Shown here: one piece after another, positions 24,835 to 33,767 of the stretch | Position numbering within the stretch: position 1 is the stretch's first letter | Layout of the letters: every line of letters starts with the position of its first letter | Assembly: GCF_900107205.1 (NCBI RefSeq) | Contig: NZ_FNPC01000001.1 | Coordinates: 341,213 to 405,212 of the forward strand | DNA from: Halopenitus persicus | Lineage (GTDB): Archaea > Halobacteriota > Halobacteria > Halobacteriales > Haloferacaceae | Length of the DNA: 64,000 nt | Direction of reading: 5' to 3' | Notes under the pieces: generated by a model | The model's input: only the letters and a program-made list of their open reading frames with translations | Told to the model about the DNA's origin: nothing | The model's database searches: none | Program-made: the position numbers and the translations under genes

Positions 24835-25209
24835 ATGAGCACGGAAGCGGCGGACACCGACGATCTTCGCGACCGGATCACGAACTTCCTGCGGCGCAAC
24901 TTCCCGCAGATCCAGATGCACGGCGGCGACGCCGCGATCAGCCACCTCGACCGCGAGAACGGCGAGGTGCACATCCAGCTCGGCGGCGCGTGTTCGGGCT
25001 GCGGCATCTCCCCGATGACGATCCAGGCGATCAAGTCCCGGATGGTCAAGGAGATCCCGGAGATCGAGACGGTCCACGCCGACACCGGGATGGGCGCCGG
25101 CGCGGACGGCGACCTCGGCGGCACGAGCAGCGACGGGATGTCCCCCTCCTTCCCCGGCGAGACGAGCGACGACGGCGAGGAGGACGAGGGCCCGCAGGCC
25201 CCCTTCTGA
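24835..25209 (+). CDS. NifU C-terminal domain (Nfu-type) Fe-S scaffold
   Basis: A 124-residue protein whose core is an Nfu domain: LRRNFPQIQMHGGDAAI, then GACSGCGISPMTIQ with the CxxC pair that bridges an Fe-S cluster between subunits. The C-terminal 35 residues are flexible and acidic. Nfu proteins carry clusters to target enzymes. GCATAAG 30 bases upstream fits the ATG at 24835. Cysteine desulfurase and SufU lie within 3 kb, so this part of the window handles Fe-S assembly. Confidence 0.88.
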   Translation: MSTEAADTDDLRDRITNFLRRNFPQIQMHGGDAAISHLDRENGEVHIQLGGACSGCGISPMTIQAIKSRMVKEIPEIETVHADTGMGAGADGDLGGTSSDGMSPSFPGETSDDGEEDEGPQAPF

Positions 25210-25359
25210 GAACGGAAGCCGAATCCCACACCCGGCCGTTCCTCGGCCGAACCTCGCGACTCGGCAGTTCGTTTTTCAGCGTTCGTTGCTCCGCTCCGGA
25301 GCGGCGGCTGCCGCCGTTACCGAACGATGGCGACGCCAGCTGGCCGTCGCTGCCGCCAC

Positions 25360-25956
25360 CTAGTCGTCGCCCGCGACCGGGGCGGCCTCGTGGTCGATCG
25401 ACGTGCCGAGCACCTCGAGGAACGCCGCGAGCCACTCGGGGTGGTCGGGCCAGGCCTGCCCGGTCACCAGGTTGCCGTCGGTGACGACGCCGTCGACCCA
25501 CGAGCAGCCGGCGCCCTCGACCTCGGCGCGGACGGCGGGATAGGCGGTCGCGGTCCGTCCCTCGAGGACGCCCGCGGCGGCGAGGATCTGCGGGCCGTGA
25601 CAGACGGCCGCGACCGGCTTGTCCGCCTCGAAGAAGTGCCGGACCGTCTCGAGGACCGAATCGTAGGTGCGGAGGTACTCGGGCGCGCGGCCGCCGGGCA
25701 CGACGAGCGCGTCGTAGTCGGCCGGGTCGACGTCCTCGATCGCGGCGTCGATCGCGAAGTCGTGCCCGCGGGTCTCCAAGTAGGTCTGATCGCCGCGGAA
25801 GTCGTGGACGGCCGTCTTCACCGTCTCACCGTCCTCCGTCTCGGGCGCGACCGCGTCGACCTCGTGGCCGACCATCCGCAGCGCCTGATACGGCACCATT
25901 ACCTCGTAGTCCTCGACGAAGTCGCCGGCGATCTCGAGGATCCGTTTGTTAGCCAT
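25360..25956 (-). CDS. DJ-1/PfpI family protein
   Basis: A 198-residue class-I glutamine-amidotransferase-like protein. The nucleophile elbow is VAAVCHGPQILAAAG with Cys and adjacent His; the Glu of the family is in ILEIAGDFVEDYEVMVP. The arrangement matches PfpI/YhbO-type protease or glyoxalase-like proteins involved in stress. The start at 25956 (MANKRILEIAG) is chosen over upstream in-frame codons. It is divergent from sufS. Confidence 0.87.
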   Translation of the reverse strand: MANKRILEIAGDFVEDYEVMVPYQALRMVGHEVDAVAPETEDGETVKTAVHDFRGDQTYLETRGHDFAIDAAIEDVDPADYDALVVPGGRAPEYLRTYDSVLETVRHFFEADKPVAAVCHGPQILAAAGVLEGRTATAYPAVRAEVEGAGCSWVDGVVTDGNLVTGQAWPDHPEWLAAFLEVLGTSIDHEAAPVAGDD

Positions 25957-26117
25957 TTGTAAACACCTATCAAGATCTACGCTCCCACGCCGCATAATCG
26001 TTGCGTCGGCCTCGAAACCTGGCTGCGATACCGAAACCGACCGCGACCCCGACACCCTGTCGCGCCGCTCGCGTCGGACCGAAGGCGTGTTGGTGCTCGA
26101 GACCCAAGGTATCCGTA

Positions 26118-27395
26118 ATGGAACTCCAGGAAGGGTACGCGTTCGACGTCGAGTCGGTTCGGGCCGACTTCCCGATCCTGAACCGGCGGGTCGGCGGCGA
26201 CGTCACCACGCCGGGGGAGGGGCCGGAGGACGACACGCCGCTGGTCTACCTCGATAACGCGGCGACGACGCACACGCCGGATCCGGTGGTCGACGCGATC
26301 GCCGACTACTACCGCGGGTACAACGCGAACGTCCACCGCGGGATCCATCAGCTGAGCCAGGAGGCCTCGGTGGCCTACGAGGAGGCGCACGACCGGGTCG
26401 CCGAGTTCATCGGCGCCGAGGGTCGCGAGGAGATCGTGTTCACGAAGAACACGACCGAGGCGGAGAACCTCGTCGCGCAGGCCTGGGGACTCCGCGAGCT
26501 CGGCCCCGAGGACAGCGTGGTGCTCACCGAGATGGAACACCACTCCTCGCTGGTCACCTGGCAGCAGGTCGGCAAGCGGACCGGCGCCGACGTGCGCTAC
26601 ATCACGGTTCAGGAGGACGGCACGCTCGACATGGACCACGCCGCCGAGTGCATCGACGACTCGACCGCGATGGTCTCGGCGGTCCACGTCTCGAACGCGC
26701 TCGGCACGATCAACCCCGTGCGCGAGCTGGCCGATCTCGCCCACGACCACGACGCATACCTCTTCGTCGACGGCGCCCAGTCCGTGCCCACGCGACCGGT
26801 CGACGTCGCGGAGCTCGGCGCCGACTTCCTCGCGTTCTCCGCCCACAAGATGTGCGGTCCGACCGGGATCGGCGCGCTCTACGGGCGCGAGGAGCTGCTG
26901 GACGCGATGGAGCCCTTCCTGTACGGCGGCGACATGATCCGCCGGGTGACCTACGAGGAGACGACCTGGGAGGACCTCCCCTGGAAGTTCGAGGCGGGCA
27001 CTCCGAGCATCGCGCAGGGGATCGCCTTCGCCGCCGCCGTCGACTACGTCGACGACGTCGGGATGGAGCATATCCGCACCCACGAGGACCTGCTGGCGGC
27101 CTACGCGCACGACCGCCTCAGCGAGTTCGACGACGTGACGGTCTACGGCCCGCCGGGCGACCGGCGGGGCGGGCTCGTCTCGTTCAACGTCGACGGCGTC
27201 CACGCCCACGACCTCTCGAGCATCCTCAACGACCACGGCGTCGCGGTCCGGGCGGGCGACCACTGCACCCAGCCGCTCCACGACAAGCTCGGCGTTCCCG
27301 CCACCGCCCGCGCGTCGTTCTACATTTACAACACCGTCGAGGAGGTCGACGCGCTGGTCGAGGCGATCGACGAGGCGCGGCAGCTGTTCGCCTAG
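26118..27395 (+). CDS. sufS: SufS-type cysteine desulfurase
   Basis: A 425-residue PLP enzyme that removes sulfur from cysteine for Fe-S assembly. Visible motifs are YLDNAATTHTPDPVV, NVHRGIHQLS, EMEHHSSLVTWQ, the cofactor Asp/Gln in VDGAQSVP, the PLP lysine in FLAFSAHKMCGPTG, and the persulfide cysteine in RAGDHCTQPLHD. The last is group-II (SufS) type. A 16-residue insertion near the N-terminus (GGDVTTPGEGPEDDTP) is absent from most bacterial forms. SufU follows 154 bases later on the same strand. Confidence 0.93.
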   Translation: MELQEGYAFDVESVRADFPILNRRVGGDVTTPGEGPEDDTPLVYLDNAATTHTPDPVVDAIADYYRGYNANVHRGIHQLSQEASVAYEEAHDRVAEFIGAEGREEIVFTKNTTEAENLVAQAWGLRELGPEDSVVLTEMEHHSSLVTWQQVGKRTGADVRYITVQEDGTLDMDHAAECIDDSTAMVSAVHVSNALGTINPVRELADLAHDHDAYLFVDGAQSVPTRPVDVAELGADFLAFSAHKMCGPTGIGALYGREELLDAMEPFLYGGDMIRRVTYEETTWEDLPWKFEAGTPSIAQGIAFAAAVDYVDDVGMEHIRTHEDLLAAYAHDRLSEFDDVTVYGPPGDRRGGLVSFNVDGVHAHDLSSILNDHGVAVRAGDHCTQPLHDKLGVPATARASFYIYNTVEEVDALVEAIDEARQLFA

Positions 27396-27548
27396 GACGC
27401 CGGAAAGCGGCGGTCAGAGGCCGGCTGTGCCCGGCCGCGACCCGGTCGAACGCCCCCCGCCAAAGACCCCGCCGAACGGCCCGACCGAACGGCCCGCCAA
27501 CCCCGCTGCGGAACGCTTTTCCCGACGAGCCGGCTACCCTGAAGCAGT

Positions 27549-27968
27549 ATGGGACTGGGCTCGGACATGTACAGACAGCAGATCCTCGATCACTACAAGA
27601 ACCCCCGCAACTACGGGGAGATGGAGGATCCGGACATCACGCACGTCGGCGAGAACCCCTCCTGCGGGGACACGATCCGGATGGACATCCGGCTCGCCGA
27701 CGACGGCGAGACGATCGAGGCCGTCGCGTTCACCGGCGACGGCTGCGCCATCTCGATGGCCGCCGCGAGCATGCTCTCCGAGCGGCTCGCCGGGATGACG
27801 ATCGAGGAGCTCCAGGAGCTCGACACCGACGACGTCACCGAGATGCTCGGCGTCGACATCTCGCCGATGCGCGTGAAATGCGCCGTGTTGGGCCGACAGG
27901 TCGCCCAGGACGGCGTGAAGATCGAGCGCGGCGAGATCGACGTCGACCGGACGAAGACCGAGGATTGA
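27549..27968 (+). CDS. sufU: SufU/IscU-like Fe-S scaffold or sulfur acceptor
   Basis: A 139-residue protein with the three conserved cysteine sites: ENPSCGDTI, GDGCAISMAAASML and MRVKCAVLGRQV. The GDGCAIS segment and its spacing to the last cysteine fit SufU better than IscU. SufU accepts persulfide sulfur from SufS with a bound zinc. Its place directly after sufS supports a working pair. SufBCD are not in the window. Confidence 0.9.
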   Translation: MGLGSDMYRQQILDHYKNPRNYGEMEDPDITHVGENPSCGDTIRMDIRLADDGETIEAVAFTGDGCAISMAAASMLSERLAGMTIEELQELDTDDVTEMLGVDISPMRVKCAVLGRQVAQDGVKIERGEIDVDRTKTED

Positions 27969-27992
27969 GTTCGTCGACGCGAGCGACGATCA

Positions 27993-28046
27993 CGGACCGA
28001 GTTCGCCGCCGCGGACTGCGAGCGCGGACCGAGTTCGCCGCCGCGG
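27993..28046. repeat. 22-bp direct repeat, 32-bp period, 2 copies
   Basis: cggaccgagttcgccgccgc(gg) occurs at 27993-28014 and 28025-28046, in the gap between sufU and the SSSCA1-like gene. Confidence 0.8.
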
Positions 28047-28108
28047 CCGGCGACCGATGACCGACCGAGCCCGCCGAACTTTTGCGGATCGACGCCCTCT
28101 CACCAGTT

Positions 28109-28945
28109 ATGACCGACGAGTTCGACAAGGAGGCCGAACGCGAGAAGCTCCGCGAGAAGTTCGAGCGGGACCAAAAGAAGCGCGAGCACACCCAGCACAT
28201 GTCGGAGCTGCTGTTGAAGGGCGCGACGATGACCAACAGCCACTGTGACGCCTGCGGCGACCCGATCTTCAGACACAACGGCCAGGAGTTCTGTCCGACG
28301 TGCTCCCGCGAGGGAACCGAGGGCGCGGCGGGCGCCAACGCGGCTGACGGCACCGCCGCCGATGCGGACACGGCGGACGCCACTCCGACCGACACCGAGC
28401 CAACCGAGATCGAGATCGACGACGACGGGCCGACCGGAACCGCGGAACCGGCCGCCGAACCGACCGCCGAGGCGGGGACTGGCGGAACCGGTTCGACCAC
28501 GACCGGCGCAGGGCGTGAGACCGGTGCCGCATCGAACGCCGCCGCATCGAACGCCGCTGCGCCGAATGCCGCCACGCCGAACGCCGCCGCATCGAACGCC
28601 GCTGCGCCGAATGCCGCCACGCCGAACGCCGCCGCACCGAATGCCGCCGAGGAGAACTCCGCCGCACAGAATGCCGCCGAGGCGAACGCCGCGCCGAATG
28701 CCACCGACGCCACGACTCCGTCTCCGGGCGCCGACACGCCTGATGGCGATGCCGACGCGCAGCCGGCTCGAACCCCGGAGGGGGACACGCCCTCCGAGGA
28801 TCTCCGGGCGGCCCGCGAGTCGCTGGCCCGCACGGCACGACGGTTCGCCGAGGCCGCCGAGCGGACGGAGGACCCCCGACGCGCCCGCGAGCAGCTGCAG
28901 GCGGCCCGCGAGGCCGCCGAGGCGATCGCCGCGGTGGACCGGTGA
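28109..28945 (+). CDS. SSSCA1/autoantigen p27-like zinc-binding protein with NAA repeats
   Basis: A 278-residue protein. Residues 28-70 form the SSSCA1-type motif: HMSELLLKGATMTNSHCDACGDPIF and later EFCPTCSREG, giving four Cys for a zinc site. Next is about 150 residues of low-complexity Ala/Thr/Asp/Asn, including an expanded array with AASNAAAPNAATPN units. The C-terminus is a two-helix coiled coil (LRAARESLARTARRFAEAAE). Archaeal relatives are uncharacterised; eukaryotic p27 (ZNRD2) is a small zinc protein. ATG 28109 is fixed by the conserved N-terminus. Confidence 0.78.
   Translation: MTDEFDKEAEREKLREKFERDQKKREHTQHMSELLLKGATMTNSHCDACGDPIFRHNGQEFCPTCSREGTEGAAGANAADGTAADADTADATPTDTEPTEIEIDDDGPTGTAEPAAEPTAEAGTGGTGSTTTGAGRETGAASNAAASNAAAPNAATPNAAASNAAAPNAATPNAAAPNAAEENSAAQNAAEANAAPNATDATTPSPGADTPDGDADAQPARTPEGDTPSEDLRAARESLARTARRFAEAAERTEDPRRAREQLQAAREAAEAIAAVDR
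28527..28695. repeat. In-frame degenerate repeat array coding N-A-A units
   Basis: Blocks of 12-15 bases built on gccgc(a/c)(t/c)cgaacgcc recur about eleven times, and a 48-base block is repeated. They encode the AASNAAAPNAATPN array in the SSSCA1-like protein. Confidence 0.75.
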
Positions 28946-29031
28946 CGCCGGGCGTCGCCCGCGGCCGACTCCGGATCGGGACGACGATCGTCGCACGTTC
29001 CTTTTAAGTCGGTCCTGCGCGACCGAGGGAT

Positions 29032-30258
29032 ATGGAGCTGAGCCGCGAGTGGGTGACCGTCCGGGCGTCGATCGTCCTGACGTTCGCGGTCGCCGTGCTG
29101 TCGATCGTCGTCGGGCTGCTCCACATCTCGGGGGTGAGCGTCGCCGGACCGCTCTCCCCGTACATCCCCGACATCGTCCGGCAGACGGTCGGGTTCACCG
29201 GGACGCTCACCGGCTTCGCGATGCTGGCGAGCGGCTACGCGCTGAAGCGCGGCTACCGGGTCGGCCTCTACTCGACCGCGATCCTGCTCCCGCTCACCGG
29301 ACTTCAGGGCCTGCTGCAGGTCTCGGTCGTCTCGCTCCCGCTCGTCGCCCTCTCGATCGTCTCGATCCCGGCGCTGTTTTTCAACCGGGACCGCTTTCGC
29401 CGGACCTACCGCCCCTCGCCGACGCAGCTGGCCGCGGCGACGGCGCTGACGACCGCGCTCGGCTACGGCACGTTCGGGTCGTTCGCGCTGCGCGAGGAGT
29501 TCACCGGGATCGAGTCGATCGTCGACGCGTTCTACTACACCGTCGTGACCGCCTCGACGGTCGGCTACGGCGACGTGACCCCGACGACCGCGATCGGCCG
29601 GATGTTCGGCCTCTCGGTGCTCGTGATAAACGTGGCCGCGTTCGCGATCGCGCTGGGGGTTCTGTTGACGCCCGCGATCGAGGCGCAGCTCTCGAAGGCA
29701 CTCGGAAAGATGACACAACGACAGTTCGACCTCCTCGACGACCACGTCCTCGTGCTCGGCTACGGGGACCTGACGGAACCGATCCTCGAAGAGCTCATCG
29801 AGCGCGACGTCGAATACGTCGTCGTCACCGACGACGAGCGCCACGCGAGCCGGCTCGCCGACCGCGACGTCGCGGTGCTGGCGGCCGACCCCAGCGACGT
29901 GGGTCCCCTCGAGACGGCCCGGATCGCGGACGCCCGGGCGGTCGTGGTCGCCACGAACGACGACGCCGAGGACGCGCTGGCGATCCTCACCGCGCGCCAG
30001 CTCAACCCCGACGTGCGGATCGTCGCCGGCGCGACCCAGCGCGAGAACGTCGACAAGCTCCGGCGGGCCGGAGCAGACGACGTCATCTCGCCGGCGACGC
30101 TGGGCGGCCACCTCCTCGTCGACTCCGCGTTCGGCGCCGACTCGAAGGCCGTCGCCGAGGAGATCATGGACGAGGAAGGGCTCGGCATCGCGGAGTCCGG
30201 CGGGAGCGAGCGCGACGGGACTTCCGACGGAAGCGGTCCGGACGGGAACACGAACTGA
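29032..30258 (+). CDS. Two-pore-loop-type K+ channel with NAD-binding RCK domain
   Basis: A 408-residue protein. Four hydrophobic helices fill residues 10-120, then a pore module (helix, TASTVGYGDVTP selectivity filter near residue 181, and inner helix) follows. From about residue 240 a RCK/TrkA-N domain begins with DDHVLVLGYGDLTEPIL (GxGxxx nucleotide site) and ends near residue 375; the tail is disordered. It is a K+ channel gated by a ligand such as nucleotide or Ca2+. The exact ligand is unknown. Confidence 0.9.
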   Translation: MELSREWVTVRASIVLTFAVAVLSIVVGLLHISGVSVAGPLSPYIPDIVRQTVGFTGTLTGFAMLASGYALKRGYRVGLYSTAILLPLTGLQGLLQVSVVSLPLVALSIVSIPALFFNRDRFRRTYRPSPTQLAAATALTTALGYGTFGSFALREEFTGIESIVDAFYYTVVTASTVGYGDVTPTTAIGRMFGLSVLVINVAAFAIALGVLLTPAIEAQLSKALGKMTQRQFDLLDDHVLVLGYGDLTEPILEELIERDVEYVVVTDDERHASRLADRDVAVLAADPSDVGPLETARIADARAVVVATNDDAEDALAILTARQLNPDVRIVAGATQRENVDKLRRAGADDVISPATLGGHLLVDSAFGADSKAVAEEIMDEEGLGIAESGGSERDGTSDGSGPDGNTN

Positions 30259-30330
30259 GAGGGTCGCAGGGCGGCGACGGCGTGAACTCCGAGTTTACTG
30301 ATAAATGACCGCCGACCATATGCCGGTTAC

Positions 30331-31056
30331 TTATAAATCAGCGACGGCCTCGAGCGTCAGCGTGATCGCGCGTTCGACGTTGTTCTTCGCCTTCTCGGGG
30401 AGCTCGTCGTCGGAGTCGGCGCCCTTCTGGGTCCCCGCGACGAGGTTGCCGTCGACCGTACAGATCGCGCCGGCGCGGAGCCCCTTCCGGCGGGCGAGCG
30501 CGAACAGCGTCGCCGCCTCCATCTCGATCGCCAGCAGGTTCGCGGCCTCCCAGTCGACGACGTAGTCCTCGCTCTCGTTATAAAAGGCGTCGTCGGAGAC
30601 GATCGGCCCGACGTGGACGTCCTCGTCGTTCGCCTCGGCGGCGTCGACCAGCGCGGAGAGGACCTCGTAGTTCGGCACCGCCGGATAGACGGCGGACTCG
30701 TAGCGCTTGGAGGTGCCCTCCTCCTTGGCGGCGCCGTTGGCGACGACCATGTCGCCGATCTCGATGTCCGACTGGAGCGCGCCGCAGGTGCCACAGCGCA
30801 GGACCGTCTCGACGCCCACGTTCGCCAGCTCCTCGAGCGCGATCGCGGCCGAGGGGCCGCCGATGCCGGTCGAGCAGATCGTGAGCGGAACGCCCTCGTA
30901 GCTGGCGTTGACGAGCTTGTACTCGCGGTTCTCGGATATCGTCTCGGGGTCCTCACACTGGGCGGCGATGCGGTCGACGCGGCCGGGGTCGCCGGGAACG
31001 ATCGCGATCGATTCGACGTCGCCCTCCTCGACGAGCAGGTGCGGCTGTTTACCCAT
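30331..31056 (-). CDS. udp: Uridine phosphorylase-like nucleoside phosphorylase
   Basis: A 241-residue PNP/UDP family protein. Motifs in order are VPGDPGRVDRIA (phosphate loop), ICSTGIGGPSAAIALEEL, RCGTCGALQSDIEIGDMV and EMEAATLFALARRKGLRAG near residue 184, which contains the Glu-Met-Glu nucleoside-binding set. It splits uridine or a related nucleoside with phosphate. It converges on the K+ channel and is 71 bases downstream of pepF on the same strand. Confidence 0.88.
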   Translation of the reverse strand: MGKQPHLLVEEGDVESIAIVPGDPGRVDRIAAQCEDPETISENREYKLVNASYEGVPLTICSTGIGGPSAAIALEELANVGVETVLRCGTCGALQSDIEIGDMVVANGAAKEEGTSKRYESAVYPAVPNYEVLSALVDAAEANDEDVHVGPIVSDDAFYNESEDYVVDWEAANLLAIEMEAATLFALARRKGLRAGAICTVDGNLVAGTQKGADSDDELPEKAKNNVERAITLTLEAVADL

Positions 31057-31126
31057 ATCGAACCCTCCGCGGGACGGAAGAAAAACGGTGCGAAAGCCGG
31101 CCGCCCGTCGACCGAGGCGGCGGGGC

Positions 31127-32923
31127 CTACAGCGTCAACAGCGTCTCGATCTCGTCGAGATAGCTCCGGTAGACGCCGATCGCGGATTCGACCGGGCCGG
31201 AGTCGGCCATGTCGATCCCGGCGAGCCGGACGACCTCGAGCGGGTAGTCCGAGCCGCCGGCGGCGAGCATATCGCGGTAGTCGGCCGCGGCGGGCTCGCC
31301 CGTCTCGAGGATCCGGTCGACGATGGCGGCGGCGGCCGCGATCCCGGTGGCGTACTGGTAGACGTAGAAGTCGTAGTAGAAGTGCGGGATGCGCTCCCAC
31401 TCGCGTTCGATCCCGCCCTCGAGGGTCGCCGGCGCGTAGAACTCCCGCTTGAGGCCGCCGTAGGTCTCGTCGAGGACGTCCGGCGTGAGCGCGTCGCCGT
31501 CCTCGATCCGGGCGTGGATCCGGTGTTCGAAGTCCGCGAACATCGTCTGGCGGAACAGCGTGCTCCGGAAGCGCTCGAGGTACTCGTCGAGGACGTGCGT
31601 CCGCAGCTCGTCGTCATCGAGGGTCTCGAGGAGGTGCTGGGTCAACAGCGTCTCGTTGACCGTCGAGGCGATCTCCGCGACGAAGATGTCGTAGCTCGCG
31701 TCGTGCCACGGCTGGGCGTCGGCCGCCAGCTCCGAATGCATCGAGTGGCCCAGCTCGTGGGCGAGCGTGAACAGCGAGGCGATGTCGTCCTGGTAGTTCA
31801 TCAGGATGAACGGTTGGGTGTCGTAGGTCCCCGAGGAGAAGGCGCCGGACCGCTTCCCCTCGTTCTCGTAGACGTCGACCCACCGGCTCTCGAGGCCCTC
31901 GGCCATCCGGTCCTGATAGGCGTCCCCGAGCGGGGCGACCGCCTCGGTCACCCACTCGACCGCCTGCTCGTACTCGACGTCGGGACCCTCCTCGCCGGTC
32001 AGCGACATGTACAGGTCGTGGCTGCGGAGCTCCGCCACGCCCAGCGCCGAACGCTTCAGTTCGGCGTGCCGGTGGAGCGCGTCGAGGTTGTCACGCACCG
32101 TGTCGACGAGGGTGTCGTAGACGCCGGGCGGGACGTTCGACCCGTCGAGCGAGGCCTCGCGCGCGGTGTCGTAGCCCCGTATCTCCGCGGCCGTCACGTG
32201 TTCGCGAACCGCCTTCTCGAGGGACGTGCCGACGGTGTTGCGGACGTCCGCCCAGTGGTCGTAGAAGGTCTCGTGGACGTCGCGTCTGAACTCCCGATCC
32301 GGTTTGGTCTGGAGCTTCGTGAAGTTGGCCTGGGTGATCTCGACCGGCTCGCCGTCGGGGCCCTCGACGGTTCCGTACTCCATATCCGCGTTCGTGAGCA
32401 TCGAGTAGATCTCCGAGGGCGCGTCAGTGACCTCCGACAGGTCCGCGAGCACCTCCTCGACCTCCGCCGACCGGGTGTGCGGCTTCATCCGGCGGACGTC
32501 CTCGAAGTAGTGCTCGTAGGTCTCCAGGGCGGGCTCGGCGTCGATGAACGATTCGATCTCCGCGGTCGTCACCTCCTGCAGCTCGGGCTCGAGGTAGGAG
32601 ATCGCGCTCGAGGCCGTCGATCCGAGCGAGGACCCCCGGGCGGCCATCGCCTGGTAGGTCTGGTTCGTCGTGTCCTCGGCGCTGCGGAGCCGGGCGTAGG
32701 TCGTTACCTTCGCGACCTCACGCAGCACCGACTCGCGGAGCTCGAGCAGCTCCAGAAGGGTCTCGGGGCTCTCGGTGACCCGCCCCTCGTACTCGCGCAG
32801 CTCGTCCACCCGCTCGGAGGCCGACTCGTAGGCCGCCTCCCACGCCTCGTCGTCGGGGTAGATGTCCTCCAGATCCCATCGGTACTGCGCGTCGATCTCG
32901 CTCCGGTCGGGGACCGTACTCAT
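31127..32923 (-). CDS. pepF: Oligoendopeptidase F (M3 family)
   Basis: A 598-residue M3B zinc peptidase. The catalytic motif TLAHELGHSMHSEL (HExxH) lies near residue 390 and the third ligand Glu in FVAEIASTVNETLL follows. The N-terminal helical part with QYRWDLEDIYPDDEAW is typical of PepF. It degrades short peptides in the cytoplasm. The start at 32923 is chosen because the conserved N-terminus begins a few residues later. Length equals the family norm. Confidence 0.93.
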   Translation of the reverse strand: MSTVPDRSEIDAQYRWDLEDIYPDDEAWEAAYESASERVDELREYEGRVTESPETLLELLELRESVLREVAKVTTYARLRSAEDTTNQTYQAMAARGSSLGSTASSAISYLEPELQEVTTAEIESFIDAEPALETYEHYFEDVRRMKPHTRSAEVEEVLADLSEVTDAPSEIYSMLTNADMEYGTVEGPDGEPVEITQANFTKLQTKPDREFRRDVHETFYDHWADVRNTVGTSLEKAVREHVTAAEIRGYDTAREASLDGSNVPPGVYDTLVDTVRDNLDALHRHAELKRSALGVAELRSHDLYMSLTGEEGPDVEYEQAVEWVTEAVAPLGDAYQDRMAEGLESRWVDVYENEGKRSGAFSSGTYDTQPFILMNYQDDIASLFTLAHELGHSMHSELAADAQPWHDASYDIFVAEIASTVNETLLTQHLLETLDDDELRTHVLDEYLERFRSTLFRQTMFADFEHRIHARIEDGDALTPDVLDETYGGLKREFYAPATLEGGIEREWERIPHFYYDFYVYQYATGIAAAAAIVDRILETGEPAAADYRDMLAAGGSDYPLEVVRLAGIDMADSGPVESAIGVYRSYLDEIETLLTL

Positions 32924-33040
32924 GGCGAACGGGAGGGTGCGATCGACCCTAAAAGTTCCCACATCCCCACGGCCGCCGCCACGCCGCAGCGATCACGCGA
33001 CCGCGCCCGGTTTGACTGACGGCGGCGCTCAGCCCTCGAC

Positions 33041-33640
33041 TCACGGCGGCGTCCAGTCCTCGAGATCGAGCACCATCACGATCGCGTCCTCGCCGTCGGC
33101 GTAGTACCGGGAGACGCGACGCAGCGGCGCGAATCCCTGATCGCCGTACAGCGACCGCGCTCGGTCGTTCCCTTCCCGGACCTCGAGCTTGACGACGGAA
33201 GCGCCGCGAAACCGAAGCCGAGCGAGCGCGGCTCGGAGCAGCTGTCGGCCGATCCCCCGTCCCTGAACGTCCGGGTGGACGGCGATGTCCTTGATATGGC
33301 CGATGTCACGCCCGAAGTTGGGCGTCACGTCGGCGACGACGTAGCCGGCGATCGGCGGCCCGGCGTCGATCGAGGGGGGCTCGTCGAGGGGTGCGTCCGG
33401 TTCCGCATCCGTCGCCGGTCGGGACGTCGATCCGCGTTCCGACCCGGAACCCGAGCCACGTTCCGTGGTCGGCGTTGCCTCGGCGTTCAGCTCGGCGACG
33501 AGGAACGCCGGAGCGTCGAGCAGTCGCTCGAACGCGTCGTAGGGCCACGGGTCCGAGAAGACGGTTCGCTCGATCCGAACCACCGACAGCAGGTCCGCTC
33601 GCGAGGCGTCCCTGATCGTCGGGTCGGCGGTTCGGGCCAC
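33041..33640 (-). CDS. rimI: RimI-type N-acetyltransferase with disordered insertion
   Basis: A 199-residue GNAT. The fold runs from TIRDASRADLLSVVRIE to the acetyl-CoA motif VQGRGIGRQLL and the C-terminal GFAPLRRVSRYY segment, matching RimI-type protein N-terminal acetyltransferases. At the beta2-beta3 turn (after FLVAELN) a 40-residue Ser/Gly/Glu/Asp-rich stretch is inserted before PPIAGYVVADV. The same position is expanded in the GNAT at 55260. It is divergent from nothing nearby; the UPPS-like gene lies upstream on the same strand. Confidence 0.82.
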   Translation of the reverse strand: MARTADPTIRDASRADLLSVVRIERTVFSDPWPYDAFERLLDAPAFLVAELNAEATPTTERGSGSGSERGSTSRPATDAEPDAPLDEPPSIDAGPPIAGYVVADVTPNFGRDIGHIKDIAVHPDVQGRGIGRQLLRAALARLRFRGASVVKLEVREGNDRARSLYGDQGFAPLRRVSRYYADGEDAIVMVLDLEDWTPP

Positions 33641-33677
33641 GCCGTACGGTTAGACGCCGCGGCCGATAAGCGCGACG

Positions 33678-33749
33678 ACCGGGACCGTTCGGCGACCGCA
33701 AACCGGGACCGTTCAGCGACCACGGACCGAAGCCGTCCGACCACCACGG
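33678..33749. repeat. 24-bp imperfect tandem repeat, 3 copies
   Basis: Units start accg(g/a)(g/a)(a/g)ccgt at 33678, 33702 and 33726, between rimI and the UPPS-like gene. Confidence 0.7.
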
Positions 33750-33767
33750 ACCGAACCGGCCGCAACC

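Noticed and set aside
27835-30111. A 758-codon minus-strand open frame opposite sufU, the SSSCA1-like gene and the K+ channel
   Set aside because: It lies antisense to three well-supported genes and is Arg-rich low-complexity sequence.
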